The notes beneath the pieces are model-generated. The model was not told the DNA's origin and made no database searches. It was given only the letters and a program-made list of their open reading frames with translations. Of a DNA stretch of 64,000 nucleotides, positions 17,965 to 27,400 are shown one piece after another. This DNA is from Streptomyces sp. Je 1-332 (GTDB lineage Bacteria; Actinomycetota; Actinomycetes; Streptomycetales; Streptomycetaceae). Positions within the stretch are counted from its first letter, which is position 1; each line of letters starts with the position of its first letter. The position numbers were made by a program, and so were the translations under genes. The stretch covers positions 7,316,001 to 7,380,000 of the forward strand of contig NZ_CP160402.1 in the NCBI RefSeq assembly GCF_040730185.1. Reading direction: 5' to 3'.

Positions 17965-17995
17965 GAGACGCGCGGGCCGTCCTGGCGGGGGCCCC

Positions 17996-18027
17996 GCTCG
18001 GGGAGCCGCGGGCACGGCTCCCCGAGC
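17996..18027 (+). terminator. Terminator after the GH20-GH29 operon
   Basis: A perfect 13-bp stem (GCTCGGGGAGCCG / CGGCTCCCCGAGC) with a 6-base loop lies 31 bases after the GH29 stop codon. Confidence 0.75.
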
Positions 18028-18068
18028 CCTCAAGTCCCCCTGACCGGCGCGGTGTTACGGTCTCGGCC

Positions 18069-18278
18069 ATGTCCAAGAGTGAGGTGGAGTTCTCCGAGTG
18101 GGAGACCTCCGAACGGACGGACATCGAGGGCGGCATCGCCTCGCGGTTCGGCACGTACAGCAAGTCCGGGATTCTGGACGGCATCCCGTTCGAGGGAAGC
18201 GGCACGAAGACCATCCAGTTCGTCCGCACCCCGGAGGGCCGGAGGATCGCGGCGTTCTCCTGGTACGACAAGGCCTGA
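18069..18278 (+). CDS. Small hypothetical protein, 69 residues
   Basis: From ATG 18069 to TGA 18278. The chain (MSKSEVEFSEWETSERTDIE, then SRFGTYSKSGILDGIPFEGS and RRIAAFSWYDKA) is acidic, soluble and looks like one small beta-rich domain. There is no ribosome site; TACGGT sits 7 bases before the ATG and could be a -10 for a leaderless message. It lies after the GH29 terminator and converges on the LacI gene through a block of tandem repeats. I do not recognise a family; it may be one of the small Streptomyces-conserved proteins. Confidence 0.7.
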   Translation: MSKSEVEFSEWETSERTDIEGGIASRFGTYSKSGILDGIPFEGSGTKTIQFVRTPEGRRIAAFSWYDKA

Positions 18279-18356
18279 CCGCCGGGCGCGGTTCAGCGAG
18301 CCCTGACCGCCGGGAGCGGTTCAGCAAGTCCTGACCGCCGGGAGCGGCTCACCCCC
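18274..18356. repeat. Three tandem 28-bp repeats at a convergent gene junction
   Basis: Copies start at 18274, 18302 and 18330, each CCTGACCGCCGGG followed by (C/A)GCGG(T)TCA. Each copy can fold back on itself (CTGACCGC with GCGGTTCAG, one base bulged). The first holds the stop codon of the small protein and the third the stop codon of the LacI gene, so the array probably acts as a two-way terminator. Confidence 0.8.
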
Positions 18357-19401
18357 CGCTCGCCCGCCCCGTGCTCTCCCGTTCGATGAGGGTCGGGAGC
18401 GGGACCTGGACCGTGGATGCCGGGCCGTCGTCCAGGAGGGACAGGAGTTCGCGGGCCGCCGTGCGGCCGAAGGACACCGTGTCGCGGGACAGGGCCGTCA
18501 GCCAGGGGTGGACCATGCGGCACAGGGCCGAGTCCTCCCACGCGATCACCGACACGTCCCCGGGCACGGCGAAGCCGAGCGAGGCCGCCGCGGCGATCCC
18601 GGCGACGGCCATCACGTCGTTGTCGTACACGAGAGCTGTCGGCGGCGACGCGGCGGACAGCACCCGCCGGGTCACCGCGGCGCCCTCCGCGTCCGAGTAG
18701 TCCGTGGTCACCGAGCGGACCCCGGACAGGTCACGCCGCTGTGCCTCGGCCCGCAGCGTCCGGATCCGCCGCTCCGTGTGGGCGAGGCCGGGCAGCCCCG
18801 CGATGTGCACGATGCGGCGGTGGCCGAGGGCGTGCAGATGGTCCACGACCGCCGCCATCGCACCCGCGTCGTCCGCCCAGACCGTGGAGAGGCCGGGATG
18901 GCCGGCGTCGGGGTCCGGTACGCCGCCCGTCACCACCGCGGGAAGACCGAGCTCGTCGAGGAGCGCGGGGCGGGGGTCGTCCGTGCGCGGGTCCACGACC
19001 AGGACCCCGTCCACCCGGCGCTCCGCCCACCACCGCTGGTAGACCGCGCACTCGGCGGCCACGTCCTCCACCACCTGGAAGAGCAGGCCGAGTTGACGCT
19101 CCGCCAGGACCTCCTGGATGCCCGAGATCAGCTGCAGGAAGAACGAGTCGACGCCCAGCGTCCCGGCGGGCCGCGCCACCACCAGGCCCACGGTCGCCGA
19201 GCCCTCACCGGACAGCGCGCGAGCCGCGGTGCTCGGGTGCCACCCCAGCTGCTCGGCGACCCTGCGCACCCGGTCGCGGGTGATGTCGGAGACGCCGGGC
19301 CGGTCGTTGAGCGCGAAGGACACGGCGCTCTCGGAGACTCCGGCGCGGCGTGCGATGTCCTTCATGGTCGGCCGGCGTGCCGGGGACCGCTTGCCTTGCA
19401 C
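18349..19401 (-). CDS. LacI family transcriptional regulator of the CUT1 operon
   Basis: 350 residues. The DNA-binding headpiece is TMKDIARRAGVSESAVSFAL (helix-turn-helix) and the hinge is LGWHPSTAARALSG; the sugar-binding domain covers about residues 68-345 (VGLVVARP, VWADDAGAMAAVVDHL, VYDNDVMAVAGIAAA). It is divergent from a CUT1 importer operon. The space between them (19422-19470) holds overlapping copies of an ATGCGCTT element, suggesting autoregulation and control of the importer and cytoplasmic glycosidases. The inducer is unknown; manno-oligosaccharides are plausible from the downstream GH5/GH38 enzymes. Confidence 0.93.
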   Translation of the reverse strand: MQGKRSPARRPTMKDIARRAGVSESAVSFALNDRPGVSDITRDRVRRVAEQLGWHPSTAARALSGEGSATVGLVVARPAGTLGVDSFFLQLISGIQEVLAERQLGLLFQVVEDVAAECAVYQRWWAERRVDGVLVVDPRTDDPRPALLDELGLPAVVTGGVPDPDAGHPGLSTVWADDAGAMAAVVDHLHALGHRRIVHIAGLPGLAHTERRIRTLRAEAQRRDLSGVRSVTTDYSDAEGAAVTRRVLSAASPPTALVYDNDVMAVAGIAAAASLGFAVPGDVSVIAWEDSALCRMVHPWLTALSRDTVSFGRTAARELLSLLDDGPASTVQVPLPTLIERESTGRASGG

Positions 19402-19421
19402 CGGTGTTGCCCCTTTCCTGT

Positions 19422-19470
19422 GAAGCGCATACTAATGCGCTTGAGCCAGCACACTCTAAAGCGCATTAGT
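19422..19470. promoter_or_regulatory. Operator cluster for the LacI regulator
   Basis: AAGCGCAT (19423-19430) and ATGCGCTT (19435-19442) form an inverted repeat with a 4-base spacer. CTAATGCGCTTGAG (19432-19445) recurs in inverse orientation at 19456-19469 (CTAAAGCGCATTAG, whose complement is CTAATGCGCTTTAG, 13 of 14 matches). Clustering between the divergent regulator and importer genes supports a real binding region. Confidence 0.7.
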
Positions 19471-19615
19471 CGATCCCCGCAAGAAGTTCAACAGACCCCG
19501 CTGACCTGCGTAGTTGGTGTGGCAGACAGGATTATTCAACGAATCCATTGACTTTTTACCGGCGTGCCATGCAGGGTCTGCCTCACGCTGGGCCGAGCAA
19601 AGGAGCCGTTTCACC

Positions 19616-20923
19616 GTGCGCATCTCCCACCACCCCCGCATCCCCAGAAGGGCAGCCACCGCTGCCGCCGTCCTCGCCGTGCTCCTGCCGCTGAGCGCCT
19701 GCGGCGACGGAGGCGACGGCGGCGGCTCGGCCGACGCGTCCGGCAAGATCGAGGGCGAGATCACCTTCCAGACCTGGAACCTGAAGGCGAACTTCAAGTC
19801 GTACTTCGAGGGCGTCGTCGACGGCTTCGAGAAGAAGTACCCCGGCACGAAGGTGAACTGGGTCGACCAGCCCGGCGAGGGCTACGCCGACAAGATCAGC
19901 GCCGACGCCGCGGCCGGCACCCTCCCGGACGTCGTCAACGTCTCGCCCGACCTGGTGGCCCCGCTCGCCAAGGCCGGTCTGGCACTCGACCTCGACAAGG
20001 CCGCGGGGAAGTACGAGAAGGAGTACCTGCCGGGGGCGTGGAAGAGCCACCAGATACCGGGCACCGAAGGCACGTACGCCTTCCCCTGGTATCTGAACAC
20101 CGGGCCGCTCTTCTACAACAAGCGGATCTTCAAGGAGGCGGGGCTCGACGCCGACAAGCCCCCGAAGACGTACGACCAACTCTTCGACAGCGCCCTGCAG
20201 TTGTCCAAGAAGACCAAAGGCAGGACCGCCACGCTCGCCAACATCCCCACCATCGAGGACTTCGGGCGCTACGGCGTCCCGCTGATGGACAAGGAAGGGA
20301 CCAGGTTCACCTTCAACGGCGCCAAGGGCGTCGAACTCCTCACCCAGTACAAGAAGTTGTACGACGCGAAGGCTCTGGACGGTCAGGCGCTCAACGCCAC
20401 ACCCGAGTCGACGGGCAAGAAGTTTCTCACCGAGGCCGTCGCGATGAACCCCGGAAGCGCCCTGGACCTCGGCAAGTTCAAGAAGGAAGCGCCGGGCCTC
20501 TACAAGAACATCGGGATCACCCCGCAGATCACCAACACCGGCAAGGACAACATGTACGTGATGGGGGTGATGGTGAACACCCGCACCAAGCAGACGCCCG
20601 CCGCCGTGGCCTTCGCCCACTACGTGACGGACGCGCAGCGACAGATGTCCTTCGCCAAGAAGGTGGCGATCTTCCCCAGCACGGAAGGTTCGCTCGACGA
20701 CCCGTACTTCACCAAGCAGGACGGCACCGACGACACGCGCGTACGGGTCGCCGCTGCCAAGTCCATCAAGACCGCGGTGAATTACACGCCCGTGCTCTTC
20801 AGCGAGCAGATGAAGATCGAGCTGCGCAACGCCGTCGCCCGTGCGCTGCAAGGCAAGGAGAGCCCCGAGGAAGCGCTTGACAACGCTGTCAAGGCCTGCG
20901 ACCGGCTGCTGAAGCAGAGCTGA
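19616..20923 (+). CDS. CUT1 ABC importer substrate-binding lipoprotein
   Basis: 435 residues from GTG 19616, with AAGGAG (19600-19605) upstream. A basic start and hydrophobic helix lead to the lipobox LPLSAC, so the protein is lipid-anchored outside the membrane. The mature part is a family 1 extracellular solute-binding protein: GEITFQTWNLKANFKSYFEG, KYPGTKVNWVDQPGEGYADK, GTLPDVVNVSPDLVAPLAKA and the WYLNTGPLFYNKRIFKEAGL segment. It would deliver an oligosaccharide to the two permeases that follow. No ATPase gene is in the operon, as in other Streptomyces CUT1 systems that use the shared MsiK ATPase. The sugar is inferred only from neighbours. Confidence 0.93.
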   Translation: MRISHHPRIPRRAATAAAVLAVLLPLSACGDGGDGGGSADASGKIEGEITFQTWNLKANFKSYFEGVVDGFEKKYPGTKVNWVDQPGEGYADKISADAAAGTLPDVVNVSPDLVAPLAKAGLALDLDKAAGKYEKEYLPGAWKSHQIPGTEGTYAFPWYLNTGPLFYNKRIFKEAGLDADKPPKTYDQLFDSALQLSKKTKGRTATLANIPTIEDFGRYGVPLMDKEGTRFTFNGAKGVELLTQYKKLYDAKALDGQALNATPESTGKKFLTEAVAMNPGSALDLGKFKKEAPGLYKNIGITPQITNTGKDNMYVMGVMVNTRTKQTPAAVAFAHYVTDAQRQMSFAKKVAIFPSTEGSLDDPYFTKQDGTDDTRVRVAAAKSIKTAVNYTPVLFSEQMKIELRNAVARALQGKESPEEALDNAVKACDRLLKQS

Positions 20924-20946
20924 GAAGACAACACGGGACCACCACC

Positions 20947-21897
20947 ATGAAAAGCTCCAGCACCGCCACCGTCCCCCGCGCCGCCGACACCGCCTCCCGT
21001 GCCGGGGACGACCACCGCACCCGCCGGCGCATCAGGCGTCAACTCCCCACCAGCCCCTGGCTCTTCGCGGCCCCCGGGCTGCTGATCGTCGGCATCTTCA
21101 TCCTCTATCCGTTCGTCAGCACCCTCATCAACTCCTTCACCGACAAACGCACCCTGATCCCGGGGGAGTACGTCGGCCTGGACAACTTCCGGGAGCTGCT
21201 GCACGACGACATGTTCTGGATCGGCCTTCGCAACTCGACGCTCTACATCGTCGGGGTCGTGCCCGCGCTCGTCCTGCTGCCGCTGCTCCTCGCGATGCTC
21301 GTCCAGAAGCACGTCCCCGGCATGACCTTCTTCCGGTCCGCCTTCTACACGCCGGTGGTCGCGTCCATCGTCGTGGTGGGCCTGATCTGGGTGTGGATGC
21401 TGGACGAACGGGGCCTGGTCAACGCGGTGCTGGAAGCGGTGGGCGTCGGCTCGGTCGGCTTCCTCAGCGACCAGTGGCTGCTCCTGTCGAGCGCCATGGC
21501 CGTCACGGTCTGGAAGGGCCTCGGCTACTACATGATCATTTACCTCGCGGCCCTCGCCAACGTGCCCCGCGAACTGCACGAGGCCGCGTCGGTGGACGGC
21601 GCGGGCGCGGTGCGCCGCTTCTTCACGGTCACCGTGCCCGCCGTGCGATCCACGATGGTGCTGGTCGCCGCGCTGTCCTCGGTCGCCGCCTTCAAGGTGT
21701 TCTCCGAGGTCTACCTGATGGCCGGGCCCAACGGCGGCCCGGCCGGCGAGGACACCACGCTCGTGATGCTGGTGCAGCGCGTGGGCACCGGCCTGACCGG
21801 CCGCGTCGGGTACGCGTCGGCCATCTCGGTCGTCGTCTTCGTCGTCACCGTCGCGTTGATGCTGCTCGTGCTGCGCGCGGACCGGAAGGAGGACTGA
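20947..21897 (+). CDS. CUT1 ABC importer permease (MalF type)
   Basis: 316 residues. The N-terminus is cytoplasmic and basic (RTRRRIRRQLPTSPW). About six membrane helices follow, starting with LFAAPGLLIVGIFILYPFVS. The cytoplasmic EAA loop, which docks the ATPase, is ELHEAASVDGAGAVRRFFTV. It forms the membrane channel together with the next permease. It lies 23 bases after the binding-protein gene, and 3 bases separate it from the next start. Confidence 0.95.
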   Translation: MKSSSTATVPRAADTASRAGDDHRTRRRIRRQLPTSPWLFAAPGLLIVGIFILYPFVSTLINSFTDKRTLIPGEYVGLDNFRELLHDDMFWIGLRNSTLYIVGVVPALVLLPLLLAMLVQKHVPGMTFFRSAFYTPVVASIVVVGLIWVWMLDERGLVNAVLEAVGVGSVGFLSDQWLLLSSAMAVTVWKGLGYYMIIYLAALANVPRELHEAASVDGAGAVRRFFTVTVPAVRSTMVLVAALSSVAAFKVFSEVYLMAGPNGGPAGEDTTLVMLVQRVGTGLTGRVGYASAISVVVFVVTVALMLLVLRADRKED

Positions 21898-21900
21898 CTC

Positions 21901-22866
21901 GTGAGCATCACGACCGACACGCACAAGAGCGAGCAGACGGGCAAGTCGGGCAAGGCGGGGCAGGCGCAGTCGAAGGCCGGCAAGGCTCGCAAGGCCCGCG
22001 CCCGGAGGCACGGCCGCCGCTTCACGGACGAGAACGGCCGCCGGATGCCGGTGTGGGAGATCGTCCTGCGCTACGTACTCCTGCTCGCCGTACTGGCGTT
22101 GATGATCGGGCCGTTCCTGTGGCAGCTGTCCACGTCCCTGAAGGGACCGCACGAGAACATCTTCAGCTCCCCGCCCGAGTTCCTGCCGAGCAGTCCGACC
22201 TTCCACAACTACGAGCGCGTCGCCGACACCATCCCCGTCTGGGACTACGCGCTCAACTCCCTGAAGGTGGCGGCCGCCAACGTCGTGACCAACTGCGTGG
22301 GCGCCACGCTCGCCGGCTACGCCCTGGCGCGCCTGCGCTACCGGGGCCGCAGAGCGGCCACGATCGTGTTCATCCTCGCCATGCTGGTGCCCGTGGAAGG
22401 CATCATCATCGCCCAGTTCACGACCATGCGGGAGCTCGGCCTGAACAACACCCTCATCGGTGTGCTGCTGCCCGGCTGCGTCTCCGCGCTCAACGTCCTG
22501 CTGATGCGCAACGCCTTCCTGAACCTGCCGTACGAGATCGAGGAAGCCGCGTACGTCGACGGCGCGAACGTCTGGCAGCGATTCCTGCGCATCGCCCTGC
22601 CCGCGGTCAAGGGCACGCTCGCCGTGGTGGCGATCTTCGCGTTCATGGGCGCCTGGGACGACTTCCTGTGGCCGCTGATCGTGCTGAGCGACCCCGACCG
22701 GTTCACCCTGACCATCGGCCTGAACTACCTGCACGGCACCTTCGCCAACGACGAACGGCTCGTCGCCGCGGGCACGGTCATCGCCGTGCTGCCGCTGATC
22801 GTGCTCTTCGCCTGCCTCCAGCGGTACTTCTTCCGCGGCGTGGGCGAGGGAGCGGTCAAGGGCTGA
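21901..22866 (+). CDS. CUT1 ABC importer permease (MalG type)
   Basis: 321 residues from GTG 21901, with GGAAGGAGG upstream inside the end of the previous gene. The N-terminus carries an unusually long Lys/Gly/Ala-rich stretch (SEQTGKSGKAGQAQSKAGKA) before the first helix (YVLLLAVLALMIGPFLWQL). The EAA loop reads EIEEAAYVDGANVWQRFLRI, and the MalG-type WDDFLWPLIVL segment is near the C-terminus. It pairs with the upstream permease. Confidence 0.95.
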   Translation: MSITTDTHKSEQTGKSGKAGQAQSKAGKARKARARRHGRRFTDENGRRMPVWEIVLRYVLLLAVLALMIGPFLWQLSTSLKGPHENIFSSPPEFLPSSPTFHNYERVADTIPVWDYALNSLKVAAANVVTNCVGATLAGYALARLRYRGRRAATIVFILAMLVPVEGIIIAQFTTMRELGLNNTLIGVLLPGCVSALNVLLMRNAFLNLPYEIEEAAYVDGANVWQRFLRIALPAVKGTLAVVAIFAFMGAWDDFLWPLIVLSDPDRFTLTIGLNYLHGTFANDERLVAAGTVIAVLPLIVLFACLQRYFFRGVGEGAVKG

Positions 22867-22947
22867 AGCCCGCCGCCACGCTCGCTCGCTCGCTCCCGCA
22901 CGCAATACAGCCCCACACTTCCGAGACTTCCGAGAACCGGGACCCGC

Positions 22948-24216
22948 ATGCTTTCCGTGCCTTCCATGCCCTCCACGCCGTCGGTCGCGCCGCGCTTCGG
23001 CGCGAACTACACCCCGAGCAAGGGGTGGTTCCACCACTGGCTCGACTTCGACATCGACGCCGTGCGCGCCGACCTCGACGCGATCGCCGGACTCGGCCTC
23101 GACCACATCCGGGTCTTCCCGATCTGGCCGTACTTCCAGCCCAACCGCACCCTGATCCGGCCGCGCGCCGTGGAGCAGCTCGTCGCTCTCGCGGACGCCG
23201 CCGCCGAGCGCGGGCTCGACGTCAACGTCGACGGACTGCAGGGGCACCTGTCGAGTTTCGACTTCCTGCCCGCCTGGACGCAGACATGGCACCGGCGGAA
23301 CATCTTCACCGACCCCGATGTGGTGGAGGGCGAGGCCACGTACCTGCGGACGCTCGCCGCCGCGCTCGCCGACCGGCCGAACTTCATCGGCATGACCATC
23401 GGCAACGAGGTCAACCAGTTCTCGGCCGGCCCGCATCCCGATCCGGACCGCATCACGCAGGACCAGGCGGGGGAGTGGCTGCGACGTGTCCTCGCAGCCT
23501 GCGAGGAGGGCGCTCCGGGGAAGCTGCACCTGCACGCCGAGTACGACGCCGCCTGGTACCAGGACGACCAGCCCTTCACCCCGGCCCAGGCCGCGCGCCT
23601 TGGCGGGGCGACCGCCGTGCACTCCTGGGTGTTCAACGGCACGGCCCAGCGGCACGGGCGGGGCGGGGTCGCCACCGCACACCACGCGGCGTACATGATC
23701 GAGCTGTCCAAGGCGTGGGCGGACGATCCGCACCGTCCCGTGTGGCTCCAGGAGGTGGGCGCGCCGGCCCCTCTCATCCCCGCGGAACACGCGGCTGCCT
23801 TCACCGAGGCGACGGTGGAGGCGGCGCTCGACTGTGCGGATGTGTGGGGCGTGACGTGGTGGTGCTCGCACGATGTGTCGCGGTCGCTGGCGGACTTCCC
23901 TGAACTGGAGTACAGCCTGGGCCTGTTGACCAATGAGGGGCAGGTCAAGCCGGGGGGTGAGGTGCTGGCGCGGCTCGCGAAGGAGTGGCGGGGGCGGGGG
24001 TATGCGCCTGCCGTTCGCACGACCGCGGTGGTCGTGGACGATGCCGCCTCACGGCGGTCCGCGTGCGGGCCCGGCGGTGCGGTGTTCGACGCCTTCATGG
24101 GCCTCGTCGCGGATGGAGTCCGGCCTACGACGGTCCTGGCGAGCCGGGTGGGGGACGCGGCGCACTTGGCTGCGCGGGGCATCACGGAGGTCGTGCGGCC
24201 AGGGGAGGTCGGTTAG
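22948..24216 (+). CDS. GH5-like glycoside hydrolase, predicted cytoplasmic
   Basis: 422 residues from ATG 22948. The N-terminus (MLSVPSMPSTPSVAPRFGAN) lacks a signal peptide. The chain is a TIM barrel of clan GH-A: FGANYTPSKGWFHHWLDFD, then HIRVFPIWPYFQPNRTLI, the acid/base Glu154 in TIGNEVNQ, and the probable nucleophile Glu269 in WLQEVGAP. This pattern resembles GH5 beta-mannanase/mannosidase-like proteins in actinobacterial sugar-uptake operons. Its position directly after the importer genes suggests it cleaves the imported oligosaccharide. The exact linkage is not predictable here. Confidence 0.82.
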   Translation: MLSVPSMPSTPSVAPRFGANYTPSKGWFHHWLDFDIDAVRADLDAIAGLGLDHIRVFPIWPYFQPNRTLIRPRAVEQLVALADAAAERGLDVNVDGLQGHLSSFDFLPAWTQTWHRRNIFTDPDVVEGEATYLRTLAAALADRPNFIGMTIGNEVNQFSAGPHPDPDRITQDQAGEWLRRVLAACEEGAPGKLHLHAEYDAAWYQDDQPFTPAQAARLGGATAVHSWVFNGTAQRHGRGGVATAHHAAYMIELSKAWADDPHRPVWLQEVGAPAPLIPAEHAAAFTEATVEAALDCADVWGVTWWCSHDVSRSLADFPELEYSLGLLTNEGQVKPGGEVLARLAKEWRGRGYAPAVRTTAVVVDDAASRRSACGPGGAVFDAFMGLVADGVRPTTVLASRVGDAAHLAARGITEVVRPGEVG

Positions 24217-24270
24217 AAGCAAGATCCATCCCCAACCCCGCCCCTTCCCGAAAACCGTGCCTGCGCCCCG

Positions 24271-24355
24271 GGCCTGCCTGGGGCTCCGCCCCAGACCCCG
24301 CTCCTCAATCGCCGGAGGGGCTGAAAAATCAGCCCGTCCGGCGTTTGAGGACGAA
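24271..24355. repeat. Streptomyces-type intergenic repeat with two hairpins
   Basis: The block holds CTGGGGC-TCC-GCCCCAG (24278-24294), then a long imperfect hairpin in which CTCAATCGCCGGA... (from 24304) pairs with ...TCCGGCGTTTGAG (to 24348), through GGGGCTGA-AAAA-TCAGCCC. I recognise this as a repeat family scattered in intergenic regions of many Streptomyces genomes. It fills most of the 211-base gap between the GH5-like and GH38 genes and may act as an internal terminator or RNA-stability element. Confidence 0.75.
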
Positions 24356-24427
24356 CTCGGCGGAGCCGGTGACGACGGCACGCAAAGCTCCCGGCCGAGT
24401 CCACCCGTTCCAACCCTCGGAGAGAAC

Positions 24428-27400
24428 ATGCACGACGACCGCACCCTCATAGAGGCCCGCCTCAAGCGCGTCCTCGACGAACGCATCCGCCCCGCCGTCT
24501 ACCCCGAATCCGTCCCCCTGGACGTCGCCGTATGGACCGCCCCCGGCGAACCCGTGCCCGTGGAAGAGGGCCTCGCGGCGCACCCCGAGCCGACCGAGGT
24601 CGGCGCGCGGTGGGGTGCCCCCTGGGCCACCAGCTGGTTCCAGGTGACCGGCACCGTGCCCACGGAGTGGGCAGGAAAGACCGTCGAGGCCATCCTCGAC
24701 CTCGGCTTCGACGAGAACATGCCCGGTTTCCAGTGCGAGGGCCTGGTCTACCGCCCCGACGGCACCCCGGTGAAGGGCCTCAACCCCCGCAACCAGTGGG
24801 TACGGATCGCAGCCCCGGCGACCGGCGGCGAAGACGTCCACCTGCACATCGAGGCCGCCTCCAACCCCGTCATCCTCGACTACCACCCCTTCCTGCCGAC
24901 CCAGCTCGGCGACAAGGAGACGGCCGGGAGCGAGCCCCAGTACAAGCTGGCCCGCATGGACCTCGCCGTCTTCGACGAGACCGTGTGGCAGCTCGTCATC
25001 GACCTCGAAGTGCTCGGCGAGCTCATGCAGGAGCTTCCCGAGGACTCCGGTCGGCGGTACGCGATCGTGCGCGCCATCGGCCGCGCCCTGGACGCCGTCG
25101 ACCTCCAGGACGTCAACGGCAGCGCACCCGCCGCCCGCGCCGAACTCGAAGGCGTCCTCACCACCCCCGCCGAGCCCTCGGCCCACCGCATCAGCGCGGT
25201 CGGCCACGCGCACATCGACTCCGCGTGGCTGTGGCCGCTCAGGGAGACGGTGCGCAAGGTCGCGCGTACGACGTCGAACATGACAGCGCTCATCGAGGAC
25301 GAGCCGGACTTCGTCTTCGCCATGTCGCAGGCGCAGCAGTGGGCGTGGGTCAAGGAGCACCGGCCCGAGGTGTGGGCGAAGGTCAAGAAGGCGGTTGCCG
25401 ACGGGCGGTTCGTGCCCGCGGGCGGCATGTGGGTCGAGTCCGACACGAACATGCCGGGCTCGGAGGCGATGGTCCGTCAGTTCGTGCACGGCAAGCGGTT
25501 CTTCCTCGACGAGTTCGGCGTCGAGAACGACGAGGCGTGGCTTCCCGACACCTTCGGCTTCGCCGCCGGCCTGCCGCAGATCATCAAGGCGGCCGGTTCG
25601 AAGTGGCTGCTCACGCAGAAGATCTCCTGGTCGCAGACCAACCGCTTCCCGCACCACACCTTCAACTGGGAAGGCATCGACGGCACCCGCATCTTCACGC
25701 ACTTCCCGCCCGTCGACACCTACAACTGCTCGATGAAGGGCAGCGAGATCGCCCACGCGGCGAAGAACTTCAAGGACAAGGGAGTCGCCCGGCACTCGCT
25801 CGCTCCGACGGGCTGGGGCGACGGTGGCGGCGGCACGACCCGCGAGATGATCGCGAAGGCGGGACGGCTCCGCGACCTGGAGGGCTCGGCGACCGTCGAG
25901 TGGGAGACCCCCGCCGCGTTCTTCGAGAAGGCCGAGGCCGAGTACCCCAACGCCCCGGTCTGGGTGGGAGAGTTGTACCTGGAACTCCACCGCGCCACGC
26001 TCACCAGCCAGGCGGGCACCAAGCAGGGCAACCGCCGCAGCGAGCACCTGCTGAGGGAGGCCGAGCTGTGGGCGGCGACGGCGGCCGTCCGCTCGCCGGA
26101 ATTCTCGTACCCCTACGAGGATCTGGACCGCATCTGGAAGACGGTGCTGCTCCACCAGTTCCACGACATCCTGCCCGGTTCGTCCATCGCCTGGGTGCAC
26201 AGGGAGGCGCGTGCGACGTACGCCAAGGTCACCGAGGAGCTCAACGGCATCATCGACGCGGCTCAGCGGGCGCTCGCGGGGGAGGGCGGGGGGTCGGGCA
26301 CTCTCGTCTTCAACTCCACCCCGCACACCCGGCACGGGGTCCCTGCCGGTGGCGCCCGACTGGCCGCGATCGACGGCCAGTCGGCGATGGCCTCACGCGC
26401 CGACGGCGGATTCGTCCTGGACAACGGCCTGTTGCGGGTCGAGATCGACGCGCGCGGCCTCGTCGTGTCGGCGTACGACATCGTGGCCGACCGGGAGACC
26501 GTCGCACCCGGTCAGGCGGCGAACCTGCCGCAGATCCACGCCGACTTCCCGAACATGTGGGACGCGTGGGACGTCGACGAGTTCTACCGCAACACGGTCA
26601 CCGACCTCACGGAGGCGGAAGCGGTCGAACCCGCGCAGGACGGCGCCTCGGTCCGTGTCGTACGAAGCTTCGGCGCCTCACGCCTGACCCAGGTCCTGAC
26701 TCTGGCGCCCGGCTCCTCGCGCCTGGACATCGACACGGAGGTCGACTGGCACGAGACGGAGAAGTTCCTGAAGCTGGCGTTCCCGCTGGACATCCACGCG
26801 GAGCGGTACGCGTCGGAGACGCAGTTCGGCCACTTCTACCGGGCCACGCACACCAACACGAGCTGGGAGGCCGCCAAGTTCGAGGCGTGCAACCACCGCT
26901 TCGTGCACGTGGAGGAGCCGGGCTGGGGCGTCGCCCTGGTCACCGACTCGACGTACGGCCACGACGTGACCCGCACGGTGCGTGCCTCGGACTCCGGTAC
27001 GACCACGACGGTGCGCGCGTCGCTGCTGCGCGCCCCGCGCTTCCCCGACCCCGAGACGGACCAGGGCGTCCACCGGTTCCGGCACGCGCTTGCCCCGGGC
27101 GCGGGGATCGGCGACGCGGTGCGTGAGGGCTACCGGATCAACCTGCCCGAGCGGCAGGTCGCGGGCGGCGGTGCGGAGGTGTCGCCGCTGGTGACGGTCG
27201 ACAACGACGCCGTCGTCGTCACGGCGGTCAAGCTCGCCGACGACGGCAGCGGCGACGTGGTCGTCCGCTTCCACGAGTCGCGGGGCGGTCGCGCGAAGGC
27301 GACGCTGGCCGCGGGCTTCCCGGTCGGTTCCGTGAGTGTGACGGACCTGTTGGAGCGCCCCCTCGCGGACACCGCGGCACCGGAACACGCCGCCGATGGC

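Noticed and set aside
20782..23871. 1029-residue open frame antisense to the CUT1 genes
   Set aside because: It runs opposite three recognised genes and has only low-complexity Arg/Gly/His-rich sequence.
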